Origin: Lachnospiraceae bacterium
GTDB lineage: Bacteria > Bacillota > Clostridia > Lachnospirales > Lachnospiraceae
Direction of reading: 5' to 3'
NCBI GenBank assembly: GCA_015057325.1
Contig: SVEQ01000013.1
Coordinates: 1-64,000, forward strand
DNA length: 64,000 nucleotides
Both the position numbers and the translations under genes were made by a program. This document shows positions 1 through 9,221 of the stretch, in pieces (positions within the stretch are counted from its first letter, which is position 1; each line of letters begins with the position of its first letter). The notes beneath the pieces are model-generated. The model had not been told where the DNA came from. It was given only the letters and a program-made list of their open reading frames with translations, and made no database searches.

Positions 1-77
1 TGGAACTGCAATCATATGAGACGCATTAAAGACATATAAAGTTTCGTTTTAAAATGTAACTAAACAGCAATTTATTT
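1..77. repeat. Edge of an interspersed repeat element (copy A, truncated by window start)
   Basis: Bases 1-77 match 31257-31333 in the same orientation with only two differences, at 37 (T versus C) and 46 (G versus A). The match stops at base 77, so this is one end of the element; the rest lies left of the window. Its last six bases are the stop codon (72-74) and last lysine codon (75-77) of pyrF. The second copy does the same for leuS. Confidence 0.9.
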
Positions 78-998
78 ACGTGCAATTGCTCCTGTAATAT
101 CTTCAATCATATCAATTGTTGCCTGTCTTGATGCATCGGCAAAGTTCTTCTCACCAAACTTAGCATATTTTTCCTGCTTATAGGCTGTAATAATTCCTCT
201 TGAAGAATTAACTATCGCACCAAGTCCGTCTGCATTAAAGTAATCAACAAGATCTTCTGCCTTACCACCCTGAGCACCATAACCCGGTACTAAAATATAT
301 GTCTTTGGCATAAGTTTTCTTAACTTCTTACCCTGTTCAGGATATGTTGCTCCTACAACACAACCAACATTGCTGTATGTATCACCCATACATGTCTCGC
401 CCCACTCAACAACCTTACGTGCAACAAGCTCATACAAAGGTGTACCATCAACTAGCTGATCCTGAAACTCACCTGATGATGGATTAGAAGTCTTAACAAG
501 TACAAATATACCTTTGTTTTCTTCATTACAAACATCAATAAATGGCTTAACTCCGTCTGTTCCAAGATACGGATTAACAGTAACGAAATCCTCTGTGAAA
601 CCGGAATAACTTTTGCTTCCAACCTGTACTTTGCCAAGATGTCCTGTGGCGTAAGCACCAGATGTTGAACCGATATCACCACGCTTAATATCGCCGATAA
701 TAACAAGTCCTTTTTCCTTACAGTATTCACATGTTTTGTTAAATGCTACCAAACCAGGAATACCAAACTGCTCATACATTGCTATCTGGGGTTTTACTGC
801 AGGAATAATATCATATATTGCATCAACAATTGCCTTATTGTACTGCCATATTGCTTCGCCGGCGCCTTCTAAAGTCTCTCCGTATTTATCAAATGCAGCC
901 TTTATTATATGCTCCGGGACATATGAAAGCATTGGATCAAGTCCAACAACCACCGGTGCATTCAAATCTGAAATCTTCTTAACTAACTCATTAATCAT
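72..998 (-). CDS. pyrF: Orotidine 5'-phosphate decarboxylase (long form)
   Basis: This enzyme decarboxylates OMP to UMP, the last step of de novo pyrimidine synthesis, in the cytoplasm. The 308-residue protein carries the catalytic Lys/Asp motif GDIKRGDIGST at about residues 102-112 and a C-terminal phosphate-binding segment (VPGYGAQGG, then IVNSSRGI). The length fits the long type-2 PyrF subfamily rather than the roughly 240-residue E. coli type. The ATG at 996-998 follows AGGAGG by about 8 nt. The gene lies downstream of guaB, beyond a terminator, so it may be transcribed separately. Its final lysine codon and stop lie inside an interspersed repeat, so the native C-terminus may have been altered slightly. 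Confidence 0.96.
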   Translation of the reverse strand: MINELVKKISDLNAPVVVGLDPMLSYVPEHIIKAAFDKYGETLEGAGEAIWQYNKAIVDAIYDIIPAVKPQIAMYEQFGIPGLVAFNKTCEYCKEKGLVIIGDIKRGDIGSTSGAYATGHLGKVQVGSKSYSGFTEDFVTVNPYLGTDGVKPFIDVCNEENKGIFVLVKTSNPSSGEFQDQLVDGTPLYELVARKVVEWGETCMGDTYSNVGCVVGATYPEQGKKLRKLMPKTYILVPGYGAQGGKAEDLVDYFNADGLGAIVNSSRGIITAYKQEKYAKFGEKNFADASRQATIDMIEDITGAIARK

Positions 999-1028
999 TA
1001 CATAATCCTCCTTAATCTAAATTACTCA

Positions 1029-1078
1029 CAAAAAAGGTAAGACAATACGCGAAAACATCTCTCATTGTCTTACCTTTT
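1029..1078 (-). terminator. Intrinsic terminator downstream of guaB
   Basis: A 14-15 bp perfect stem (1032-1046 pairing with 1064-1078, AAAAGGTAAGACAAT) is followed by a T-run on the minus strand. It lies just after the guaB stop and before pyrF. Confidence 0.88.
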
Positions 1079-1099
1079 ATAATCATTGCTTCGAATCAA

Positions 1100-2578
<1,479 letters not shown>

Positions 2579-3055
2579 TTAGTCTTCATACACACAAATA
2601 TATAATTGCATATATTCCCTGTCATCCAACGATAAAGGAACCTTGAGTGGCTGAATATCAGCCTGGATCTTAAGATCCGTACCTATCATTGAAATAGGTG
2701 GTGTGATGTCTATAATCTTGCCCTGTGTCGAGAACACAGTAGCAGTATTACCCATAATCATATTACTTAACTCGTTAAGTGCTGAACAAGCCATCTCATC
2801 AAGCTCTGCGACGGGCATACCAAACATCATCTTACTGGCGATATCTTTTGCACAATCTACCTCCATCGCAAGCACTGCTTGTCCTTTCATCTGACCTACC
2901 ACCCCAACGGTAATCGTGTATGTCGGTTTTGAAAATGAAAAATCTGCAAGAGAGGGCTTACCGACTTTTAACTTTAATTGCGTTACCGTTTCAAACACAC
3001 TGATTGTGGATTGTAAAAACGGATTAATGTTATTCACATCCAATGCCTTTTTCAT
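2579..3055 (-). CDS. CheX/CheC-type chemotaxis phosphatase-like protein
   Basis: This 158-residue single-domain protein resembles the CheX branch of the CheC/CheX/FliY phosphatases, which dephosphorylate CheY-P. The family motif Glu-x2-Asn is visible at residues 95-98 within NELSNMIMGN, followed by the usual Gly. Only one such motif is present, as in CheX; CheC has two. No other chemotaxis or motility gene is nearby. The gene is first in a short operon with guaB, a partner with no obvious link to chemotaxis. It could serve as a phosphatase for another response regulator. Family assignment is fairly firm, the substrate is unknown. Confidence 0.72.
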   Translation of the reverse strand: MKKALDVNNINPFLQSTISVFETVTQLKLKVGKPSLADFSFSKPTYTITVGVVGQMKGQAVLAMEVDCAKDIASKMMFGMPVAELDEMACSALNELSNMIMGNTATVFSTQGKIIDITPPISMIGTDLKIQADIQPLKVPLSLDDREYMQLYICVYED

Positions 3056-3113
3056 GTCTCTCCCCTTTTCTTAATACCTTCTACATTCTAATTTCATAAC
3101 ACATAATAGGTAT

Positions 3114-3142
3114 ATTATACATTAAACGACTCTCGTAATCAA
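3114..3142 (-). promoter_or_regulatory. Sigma-A promoter for the cheX-like gene and guaB
   Basis: On the minus strand, -35 TTGATT (3137-3142) and -10 TATAAT (3114-3119) are separated by exactly 17 nt, about 60 nt upstream of the start codon. Confidence 0.72.
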
Positions 3143-3183
3143 ATAAAAATGACATTTTTTTATTTTTTTTTGGTTTTTTCTCT

Positions 3184-3212
3184 TTCTACAATCCCGCAAA
3201 CTATGATATAAT
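3184..3212 (+). promoter_or_regulatory. Probable promoter for cysE
   Basis: A perfect -10 TATAAT lies at 3207-3212; the -35 region at the right distance (TTCTAC, 3184-3189) is weak. It faces cysE, about 60 nt downstream. Confidence 0.5.
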
Positions 3213-3272
3213 GTGAACATTCGGCGTATGGATATACATATAATATATAATACTTTTAAATAGGAGGACGCC

Positions 3273-4217
3273 ATGGATTACGATTTTAATGAATTATTAC
3301 ACGATGTAGCAAAACAAATTTCCAATAATTATATGGAATCAGACCTTTTAATCGGAAAAAACAACAAGTCACTTCCCACGAGAAGTACAATAATAGAAAT
3401 ACTTGAAGACACAAGAAGGCTCTTATTTCCCGGATACTTTAGCAAGGATCAGGTTACAGCCGCTTCTGCTTCTTATTTTACAGGACAGCTTATTGCAACC
3501 ATTCAACAAAAGCTTGTTAAGCAGATTGCACTCGCACTTGCTTATAACTGCCCCGAAAAAATCACTTCATCAGACAAAGACATTGTACATAAAGCAGAAC
3601 AAATCAGCTGTGAGTTTTTCAAGGAATTACCAAAGGTTCAACAAATGTTGTTATTAGATGCACAGGCCGGTTACGACGGTGACCCTGCTGCCTCTAACAG
3701 AGAGCAGGTAATCTTCTCTTATCCCGGATTCTACGCAATATTTGTTTACAGAATTGCTCACGAATTATACAAAGCAGAAGTTCCATTCATCCCAAGAATG
3801 ATGACAGAGCACGCTCATAGCAAAACAGGAATTGATATTAATGCAGGTGCAACTATCGGCAAATACTTCTTCATGGATCACGGTACCGGAATTGTTGTAG
3901 GAGAAACAACTGTTATCGGAGACTATGTAAAGTTATACCAGGGTGTTACTCTTGGTGCATTAAGTACTCGTGGTGGACAGCATCTTGCAGGTGTTAAACG
4001 TCATCCAACAATCGGTAATCGCGTGACAATCTATTCTAACGCAACAGTGCTTGGCGGTGAAACAGTTATCGGCGAGGAATCCGTAATTGGTGGTGGTGCA
4101 TTTATTACCTCGTCAATCCCACCTAAAACAAGAGTATCTGTTACACCACCGGAACTTGCCATCAAAAACGACTCCGGTGCAGAATTATCTGCCACAGAAT
4201 ACATATACGAGATATAA
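3273..4217 (+). CDS. cysE: Serine O-acetyltransferase (EpsC-type)
   Basis: The enzyme transfers acetyl from acetyl-CoA to L-serine to give O-acetylserine, the acceptor for sulfide in cysteine synthesis. The 314-residue protein has a helical N-terminal half and a C-terminal left-handed beta-helix of hexapeptide repeats (about 185-285) containing the DHGTGIVVGETTVIG motif with its catalytic histidine, then GVTLGAL. The length matches the longer EpsC subfamily common in anaerobes rather than the 270-residue enterobacterial CysE. AGGAGG precedes the ATG by about 6 nt. No cysK is adjacent; an ABC-F gene follows after 27 nt and may be cotranscribed. I saw no T-box or S-box in the 5' region. Confidence 0.93.
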   Translation: MDYDFNELLHDVAKQISNNYMESDLLIGKNNKSLPTRSTIIEILEDTRRLLFPGYFSKDQVTAASASYFTGQLIATIQQKLVKQIALALAYNCPEKITSSDKDIVHKAEQISCEFFKELPKVQQMLLLDAQAGYDGDPAASNREQVIFSYPGFYAIFVYRIAHELYKAEVPFIPRMMTEHAHSKTGIDINAGATIGKYFFMDHGTGIVVGETTVIGDYVKLYQGVTLGALSTRGGQHLAGVKRHPTIGNRVTIYSNATVLGGETVIGEESVIGGGAFITSSIPPKTRVSVTPPELAIKNDSGAELSATEYIYEI

Positions 4218-4244
4218 GATTTTTAGTTAGCAAAGGAAACAAAC

Positions 4245-6164
4245 ATGGTTTTAGCATGTCAAAACGTCTCCAAATCATATGGAGCGAAAGAAATTTTAAA
4301 CAAAGTTAATTTTCAAATAGAAGCAAAAGAAAAAATAGCCATATCCGGTATTAACGGTGCAGGCAAATCTACTCTTCTTAAAATAATAATGGGTGAAGAA
4401 GATGCTGACTCAGGAAACATTACCTTTGCCAAAGATATCAGTATCGGATATCTTGCCCAGCATCAGGAAATCTTTTATGACAAGACTATCAAAGAAGAAA
4501 TGCTTACAGCAAAACAGGATGTAATCAACTTGTCAGACCAGCTTCGCTCTCTCGAAAAAGAAATCGAAACTCTTTCCGGCGATGAACTTAACGACGCTTT
4601 AGACAGATATGCCAGAATGAATCACACATTTGAGATACAAGACGGCTATGCTTATGAAAGTCAGATTACCGGCGTGCTCAAAGGACTTGGATTTGACGAA
4701 TCTGAATTTGACAAGCCTATAGAGTCACTTTCCGGAGGACAAAAAACAAGAGTATCTCTGGGTAGACTTCTCCTTTCAAGACCGGACATTATTCTTCTTG
4801 ATGAACCTACCAACCACCTCGACCTTAACAGCATAACATGGTTAGAAGGCTACTTAAAGAATTATGACGGTGCAGTTATTATCGTATCCCATGACAGATA
4901 CTTTCTTGATAAGATAGTTACAAAAATTGTTGAGATTGAAAATACAAAAAGTACGGTTTATCACGGCAACTACAGCTACTATGCAACAAAACGCGAAGAA
5001 GTTCGTATGTCAAAGTATCGCGCATACATGAACCAACAAGCAGAAATCAAGCATCAGGAAGCTGTAATAGATAAACTCAAGCAATTCAATCGTGAGAAAT
5101 CGATTAAGCGTGCGGAAAGTCGTGAGAAAATGCTTGATAAAATAGAACGCCTTGACAAACCACAGGCTGTAAGAGACGAAATACGTCTTACTCTAACTCC
5201 TGATATCGAAAGCGGTAATGATGTTTTATTGGTTGATAACCTTGCCAAGTCTTATGATAACAGACAACTTTTTTCAAACATTCACATTGATATCAAAAAG
5301 GGTGAACGTGTTGCACTTATCGGTTCAAACGGCACCGGCAAGACAACCATTCTTAAGATAATTAATCAATTGATACCAAAGGATGAGGGACGAATCACTT
5401 TAGGATCACAAGTTCATATCGGATATTACGATCAGGAACACCAGGTACTTCATGCAGACAAAACTATATTTGATGAGCTGCACGACTCATACCCCGATCT
5501 TACCAACACAAAGATTCGTAACCTTTTGGCAGCATTTTTGTTTACCGGTGATGATGTATTTAAAGAAATCAAGGATTTGAGCGGTGGAGAAAGAGGACGC
5601 GTCAGTCTTGCAAAGTTAATGCTTTCAAATGCCAACTTCCTAATTCTTGACGAGCCGACAAACCACTTAGATATCACATCAAAGGAAATACTTGAAAATG
5701 CACTTTCTAATTATACCGGAACGGTTTTATATGTTTCGCACGATAGATTCTTTGTTAACAAGACCGCAACAAGAGTTTTGGAACTTGGCGAAAAAGGTAT
5801 AACCTCTTACATCGGCAATTATGATGCATACATTGAAGAAAAAGCAAAATTAGGAATTACTGAAAGCGAAACCGGTCTCTTTTCAAACACTTCTACAAGC
5901 AAACCGGATTCCGAAGGTAAGAAAGATTGGCAACGTTCAAAAGAAGAACAGGCAAAAGAACGAAAGAGACAAAACGATATCAAAAAAATCGAAAACCGAA
6001 TCGAAGAATTAGAAACACAAATTGCGGAAATTGACGAAGAAATGGCACTTCCGGAAAATGCCACCAACTCCGCAAAGCTTAATGAACTTTCAACTAAGCA
6101 AAGTCAGTTATCAGACGAACTTGAAACTCTATATGATAACTGGGAACAGCTTTCAGAACAATAA
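4245..6164 (+). CDS. ABC-F family ribosome-associated ATPase
   Basis: Soluble protein of 639 residues with two ABC domains and no membrane segments, typical of ABC-F translation factors that act at the ribosomal E site. Domain 1 has Walker A GINGAGKST, signature LSGGQKTRVSLGR and Walker B LLDEPTNHLD. Domain 2 has GSNGTGKTT, LSGGERGRVSLAK and LILDEPTNHLD. The linker between them (about 240-320) is charged and helical. A C-terminal coiled coil (about 560-635, rich in Glu and Lys) resembles that of the YdiF/Uup group, which suggests a housekeeping rather than resistance-type ABC-F; subgroup is uncertain. A terminator follows at once. Confidence 0.9.
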   Translation: MVLACQNVSKSYGAKEILNKVNFQIEAKEKIAISGINGAGKSTLLKIIMGEEDADSGNITFAKDISIGYLAQHQEIFYDKTIKEEMLTAKQDVINLSDQLRSLEKEIETLSGDELNDALDRYARMNHTFEIQDGYAYESQITGVLKGLGFDESEFDKPIESLSGGQKTRVSLGRLLLSRPDIILLDEPTNHLDLNSITWLEGYLKNYDGAVIIVSHDRYFLDKIVTKIVEIENTKSTVYHGNYSYYATKREEVRMSKYRAYMNQQAEIKHQEAVIDKLKQFNREKSIKRAESREKMLDKIERLDKPQAVRDEIRLTLTPDIESGNDVLLVDNLAKSYDNRQLFSNIHIDIKKGERVALIGSNGTGKTTILKIINQLIPKDEGRITLGSQVHIGYYDQEHQVLHADKTIFDELHDSYPDLTNTKIRNLLAAFLFTGDDVFKEIKDLSGGERGRVSLAKLMLSNANFLILDEPTNHLDITSKEILENALSNYTGTVLYVSHDRFFVNKTATRVLELGEKGITSYIGNYDAYIEEKAKLGITESETGLFSNTSTSKPDSEGKKDWQRSKEEQAKERKRQNDIKKIENRIEELETQIAEIDEEMALPENATNSAKLNELSTKQSQLSDELETLYDNWEQLSEQ

Positions 6165-6168
6165 TAAT

Positions 6169-6206
6169 AAGACCTCATATCAATGTGATACGAGGTCTTG
6201 TTTTTT
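6169..6206 (+). terminator. Terminator after the ABC-F gene
   Basis: The stem AAGACCTC/GAGGTCTT encloses a second stem TATCA/TGATA and is followed on the plus strand by TTGTTTTTT. It lies between convergent genes and might also serve icd weakly. Confidence 0.88.
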
Positions 6207-6212
6207 CATTTA

Positions 6213-7421
6213 TTAAAGCATTGCTTCAAGATTGCTTCTTATTTCCTTGATGAATTGTTCAGAGTTAAGAACCGTAGGATTCTCTATTGTAGTAATAAGT
6301 GCAAGATCCTTTGTCATCTTACCTGACTCAATAACACCAAGTGTTGCTTTCTCAAGCTTATCGGCAAAAGTAGAAAGCTCAGGGATATTGTCAAGTTCTC
6401 CTCTCTTTCTAAGAGCTCCTGTCCATGCAAAAATTGTAGCAACAGAGTTAGTAGATGTCTCCTCTCCTTTAAGATGCTTGTAATAATGTCTCTGAACAGT
6501 TCCATGTGCTGCTTCATACTCATATACACCTGAAGGTGAAACAAGTACTGATGTCATCATTGCAAGTGAACCAAATGCTGATGATACCATATCTGACATT
6601 ACATCTCCGTCATAGTTCTTACATGCCCAGATAAATCCGCCTTCAGCCTTCATTACACGAGCTACCGCATCATCAATCAAAGTATAGAAATACTCGATAC
6701 CTGCAGCCTTGAACTTCTCATCATACTCTGCATCATATATCTCCTGGAAGATATCTTTGAATCTATGATCATACTTCTTAGAAATAGTATCCTTTGTAGC
6801 AAACCATACAGACTGCTTTGTATCTAACGCATAATTAAAACATGCTCTTGCAAAGCTTGAGATAGAATCATCAAGATTGTGCATGCCCTGAATTACGCCC
6901 GGACCCTTAAACTCATGAATTGTTTCTCTAATCTCTGTTCCGTCTTCACCTGTAAAGACAAGTTCTGCCTTACCTGCACCCGGTACTCTTATCTCTGAGT
7001 TCTTATATACATCACCATATGCATGTCTTGCAAGAGTAATCGGCTTCTTCCAATTCTTAACACATGGCTCTATTCCCTTAACAATGATTGGCGCACGAAA
7101 TACCGTTCCGTCAAGCGCCGCACGAATAGTTCCATTAGGCGACTTCCACATTTCTTTGAGGTTATACTCTGTCATACGAGCAGCATTAGGTGTAATTGTT
7201 GCACACTTAACAGCAACTCCGTACTTCTTAGTTGCTTCAGCACTATCAAATGTCACCTGATCATCGGTTTCATTTCTATGCTCTAATCCAAGATCATAGT
7301 ACTCTGTCTTCAAATCAATGAAAGGAATAAGAAGTTCGTCCTTAATCATCTTCCATAAGATTCTTGTCATTTCATCTCCGTCCATCTCAACTAACGGCGT
7401 TGTCATTGCAATCTTGCTCAT
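6213..7421 (-). CDS. icd: NADP-dependent isocitrate dehydrogenase (eukaryote-like type)
   Basis: This enzyme oxidatively decarboxylates isocitrate to 2-oxoglutarate, in anaerobes mainly to supply glutamate. The 402-residue sequence starts [16 protein letters not shown] and contains [25 protein letters not shown] and [10 protein letters not shown]. These identify the homodimeric subfamily shared with mitochondrial/cytosolic eukaryotic IDH and many Bacteroides and clostridia, not the E. coli type. Substrate arginines and metal-binding aspartates are present. GGAGG lies about 9 nt before the ATG. It has its own strong promoter (7464-7492) although it follows the hydrogenase gene and small peptide gene in the same direction. 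No aconitase or citrate synthase is nearby. Confidence 0.95.
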   Translation of the reverse strand: MSKIAMTTPLVEMDGDEMTRILWKMIKDELLIPFIDLKTEYYDLGLEHRNETDDQVTFDSAEATKKYGVAVKCATITPNAARMTEYNLKEMWKSPNGTIRAALDGTVFRAPIIVKGIEPCVKNWKKPITLARHAYGDVYKNSEIRVPGAGKAELVFTGEDGTEIRETIHEFKGPGVIQGMHNLDDSISSFARACFNYALDTKQSVWFATKDTISKKYDHRFKDIFQEIYDAEYDEKFKAAGIEYFYTLIDDAVARVMKAEGGFIWACKNYDGDVMSDMVSSAFGSLAMMTSVLVSPSGVYEYEAAHGTVQRHYYKHLKGEETSTNSVATIFAWTGALRKRGELDNIPELSTFADKLEKATLGVIESGKMTKDLALITTIENPTVLNSEQFIKEIRSNLEAML

Positions 7422-7463
7422 TCTTATTAGTCCTCCAAAAATAATCTTTGATAAACCTTAGTC

Positions 7464-7492
7464 ATCATATGCATAATCAGTGCTGATGTCAA
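7464..7492 (-). promoter_or_regulatory. Strong sigma-A promoter for icd
   Basis: The minus strand carries a consensus -35 TTGACA (7487-7492), a 17-nt spacer and -10 TATGAT (7464-7469), about 43 nt before the icd start. Confidence 0.85.
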
Positions 7493-7498
7493 GAAAAA

Positions 7499-7651
7499 CT
7501 ATTCCTCTTCCTCATCCTCACTGTCATTGCCTTTTCTTCCCATGACAAACAATGCCACTACTCCCACGATCGAAACAATCATACATATGGCAATAAGCCA
7601 CGGTCTTGATGTATCACCGGTATTGGCGATTTTCAAAAAACTTTCCTGCAT
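7499..7651 (-). CDS. Small single-pass membrane protein resembling a sortase-substrate tail
   Basis: A 50-residue gene, preceded by GGGAGG about 8 nt before its ATG. The product begins MQESFLKIANTGDTSRPW, continues with one hydrophobic segment (about residues 19-37), then GRK and an acidic tail of Asp/Glu. The order TGDTS, hydrophobic helix, basic residues is what is seen at the C-terminus of many LPXTG-type surface proteins of this group, but here it stands alone, without a signal peptide or LPXTG. It lies 45 nt after the hydrogenase stop and 78 nt before icd. The function is unknown. The strong ribosome site and coding-like composition support a real gene; the sortase resemblance is only suggestive. 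Confidence 0.68.
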   Translation of the reverse strand: MQESFLKIANTGDTSRPWLIAICMIVSIVGVVALFVMGRKGNDSEDEEEE

Positions 7652-7696
7652 ATCGTTATCCTCCCATCTATGCGACAAAATGATTCCGTTCCTGTC

Positions 7697-9205
7697 TTAC
7701 TCTTCAGGATGATAATTATCAACAACTTCCGAATCAGGTATAGCCTTCTTAGTAGAGTTGACGAAGTTTCTAACCTGTGCCATAGCCTCATTAATCGGCA
7801 CATTGGTTCCGGCTCCGGCAACACATCCACCCGGGCATCCCATACCCTCAATCAGACAACCGTCCTTCTTACCTGCCTTGGCAAGCATAAGCATTTTACG
7901 ACATTCATCAAGTCCTTCAGCGTGCTCTATATGAACCTCCGTACCCGGATAATACTCATTAATACACGCTTCTATTGCCTTGGCAACTCCGCCTGCAACT
8001 GCATATCCACGTCCGGCACCGGTCGCATCCTCTACAGGAACTCCAACCTTAAAATCGTCAAACTCTATATCTTTAGCAATAAACATTGCATCAAGTTCTT
8101 CGAAGGTAATAACAAAATCAACATCACTTCGTACAGTTCTTCTCATCGCCTCAAGCTTCTTAGCCGCACAAGGACCAATAAATACAACCGAAGAGTCAGG
8201 GTGTTCCGTCTTAATCATTCTGGCCGTAGCAACCATCGGTGTCAGTGCGTTAGAAATCTTATCAATCGTCTCCGGGAAATGCTTCTTAGAAAGCATAGCC
8301 CACGACGGACAACATGACGTAAGCAAGAACGGTACCTTACCTGTCACAACTTCTTTGACATAGTGCTCTGCTTCTGTTATCGCACCCATGTCCGCCCCCA
8401 TTGCGACCTCATACACTCCCGCAAAACCAAGTTCTAAAAGCGCAGCCTTAATCTTATCAGGGGTAGCAAACTTTCCAAACTGACCGACGAATGCAGGAGC
8501 AATCTCTGCATATATAGTCTTACCTGAACGAAGTGCACGTATCAACTGGAATATCTGTGACTTATCGGCAATTGCGCCGAAAGGACAGTTAACCATACAC
8601 ATTCCACAGGATACACATTTATTCTCATCGATTTTTGCACGTCCAAGTTCATCACTAACAATTGCATTTGCACCACACGCATCCGCACAAGGACGACGCT
8701 TATATGATATTGCATCATACGGACAGTTTGCCTTACATTTACCGCACTTGATACATATATTCTTATCAATTACAGACTTGCCATTTTCAAAATGAATGGC
8801 ACCGACAGGACAAACTTCCATACACGGATGTGCAACGCAGCCTTTACATTGATTACTAACCTCATATACATTCTGCTCACACGCATTACATGCAGCAGGA
8901 ATTACCTGCATAAGAGGTGGCTCATAATATTTCTCATCAATGTTACTTTCCTCAACTCCCTGAGTTAAATGTACGGGCTTATCTTCAGGGCGAAGTGACA
9001 TTCCCATCGCAAGTCTTATGCGCTCACTTGTAATTGCTCGCTCTCTATATATGTTATCAAGATACTGCGGTGTATCTCCCGGAGTTATCTTATATGGAAT
9101 CGCCTCTATATCATCATTGATATTCTCAGATTCATAGGCAAGCTTTGCTACCTCGGTAAATACCTGTTTTCTTATTCTTTTTACGTTGGTTATAATATTT
9201 CTCAC
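7697..9205 (-). CDS. Iron-only [FeFe] hydrogenase, atypical (group B-like)
   Basis: Cytoplasmic enzyme that reduces protons or oxidises H2 with ferredoxin. The 502-residue protein has an N-terminal region (1-100) of unknown role, several cysteine clusters binding [4Fe-4S] centres (about 108-235; CKGCVAHPCMEVCP, CIKCGKCKANCP, CVSCGMCMVNCP), and the H-cluster domain. Its three signatures read TSCCPSW, GPCAAKKLE and EGMGCPGGCVAG. The second differs from the MPCxxKxxE of classic group A enzymes, suggesting the less studied group B. There is no N-terminal [2Fe-2S] domain and no hydABC partner, so it is probably monomeric. The start is GTG with GGGAG 7 nt upstream. It follows the glycerophosphodiesterase gene by 16 nt. 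Confidence 0.9.
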   Translation of the reverse strand: MRNIITNVKRIRKQVFTEVAKLAYESENINDDIEAIPYKITPGDTPQYLDNIYRERAITSERIRLAMGMSLRPEDKPVHLTQGVEESNIDEKYYEPPLMQVIPAACNACEQNVYEVSNQCKGCVAHPCMEVCPVGAIHFENGKSVIDKNICIKCGKCKANCPYDAISYKRRPCADACGANAIVSDELGRAKIDENKCVSCGMCMVNCPFGAIADKSQIFQLIRALRSGKTIYAEIAPAFVGQFGKFATPDKIKAALLELGFAGVYEVAMGADMGAITEAEHYVKEVVTGKVPFLLTSCCPSWAMLSKKHFPETIDKISNALTPMVATARMIKTEHPDSSVVFIGPCAAKKLEAMRRTVRSDVDFVITFEELDAMFIAKDIEFDDFKVGVPVEDATGAGRGYAVAGGVAKAIEACINEYYPGTEVHIEHAEGLDECRKMLMLAKAGKKDGCLIEGMGCPGGCVAGAGTNVPINEAMAQVRNFVNSTKKAIPDSEVVDNYHPEE

Positions 9206-9221
9206 GTTACATCTCCCTTAT

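Noticed and set aside
7670-8317. 215-codon open frame opposite the hydrogenase gene
   Set aside because: Antisense to a strongly supported gene, Arg/Asn/Ser-rich with no domain; a shadow frame.
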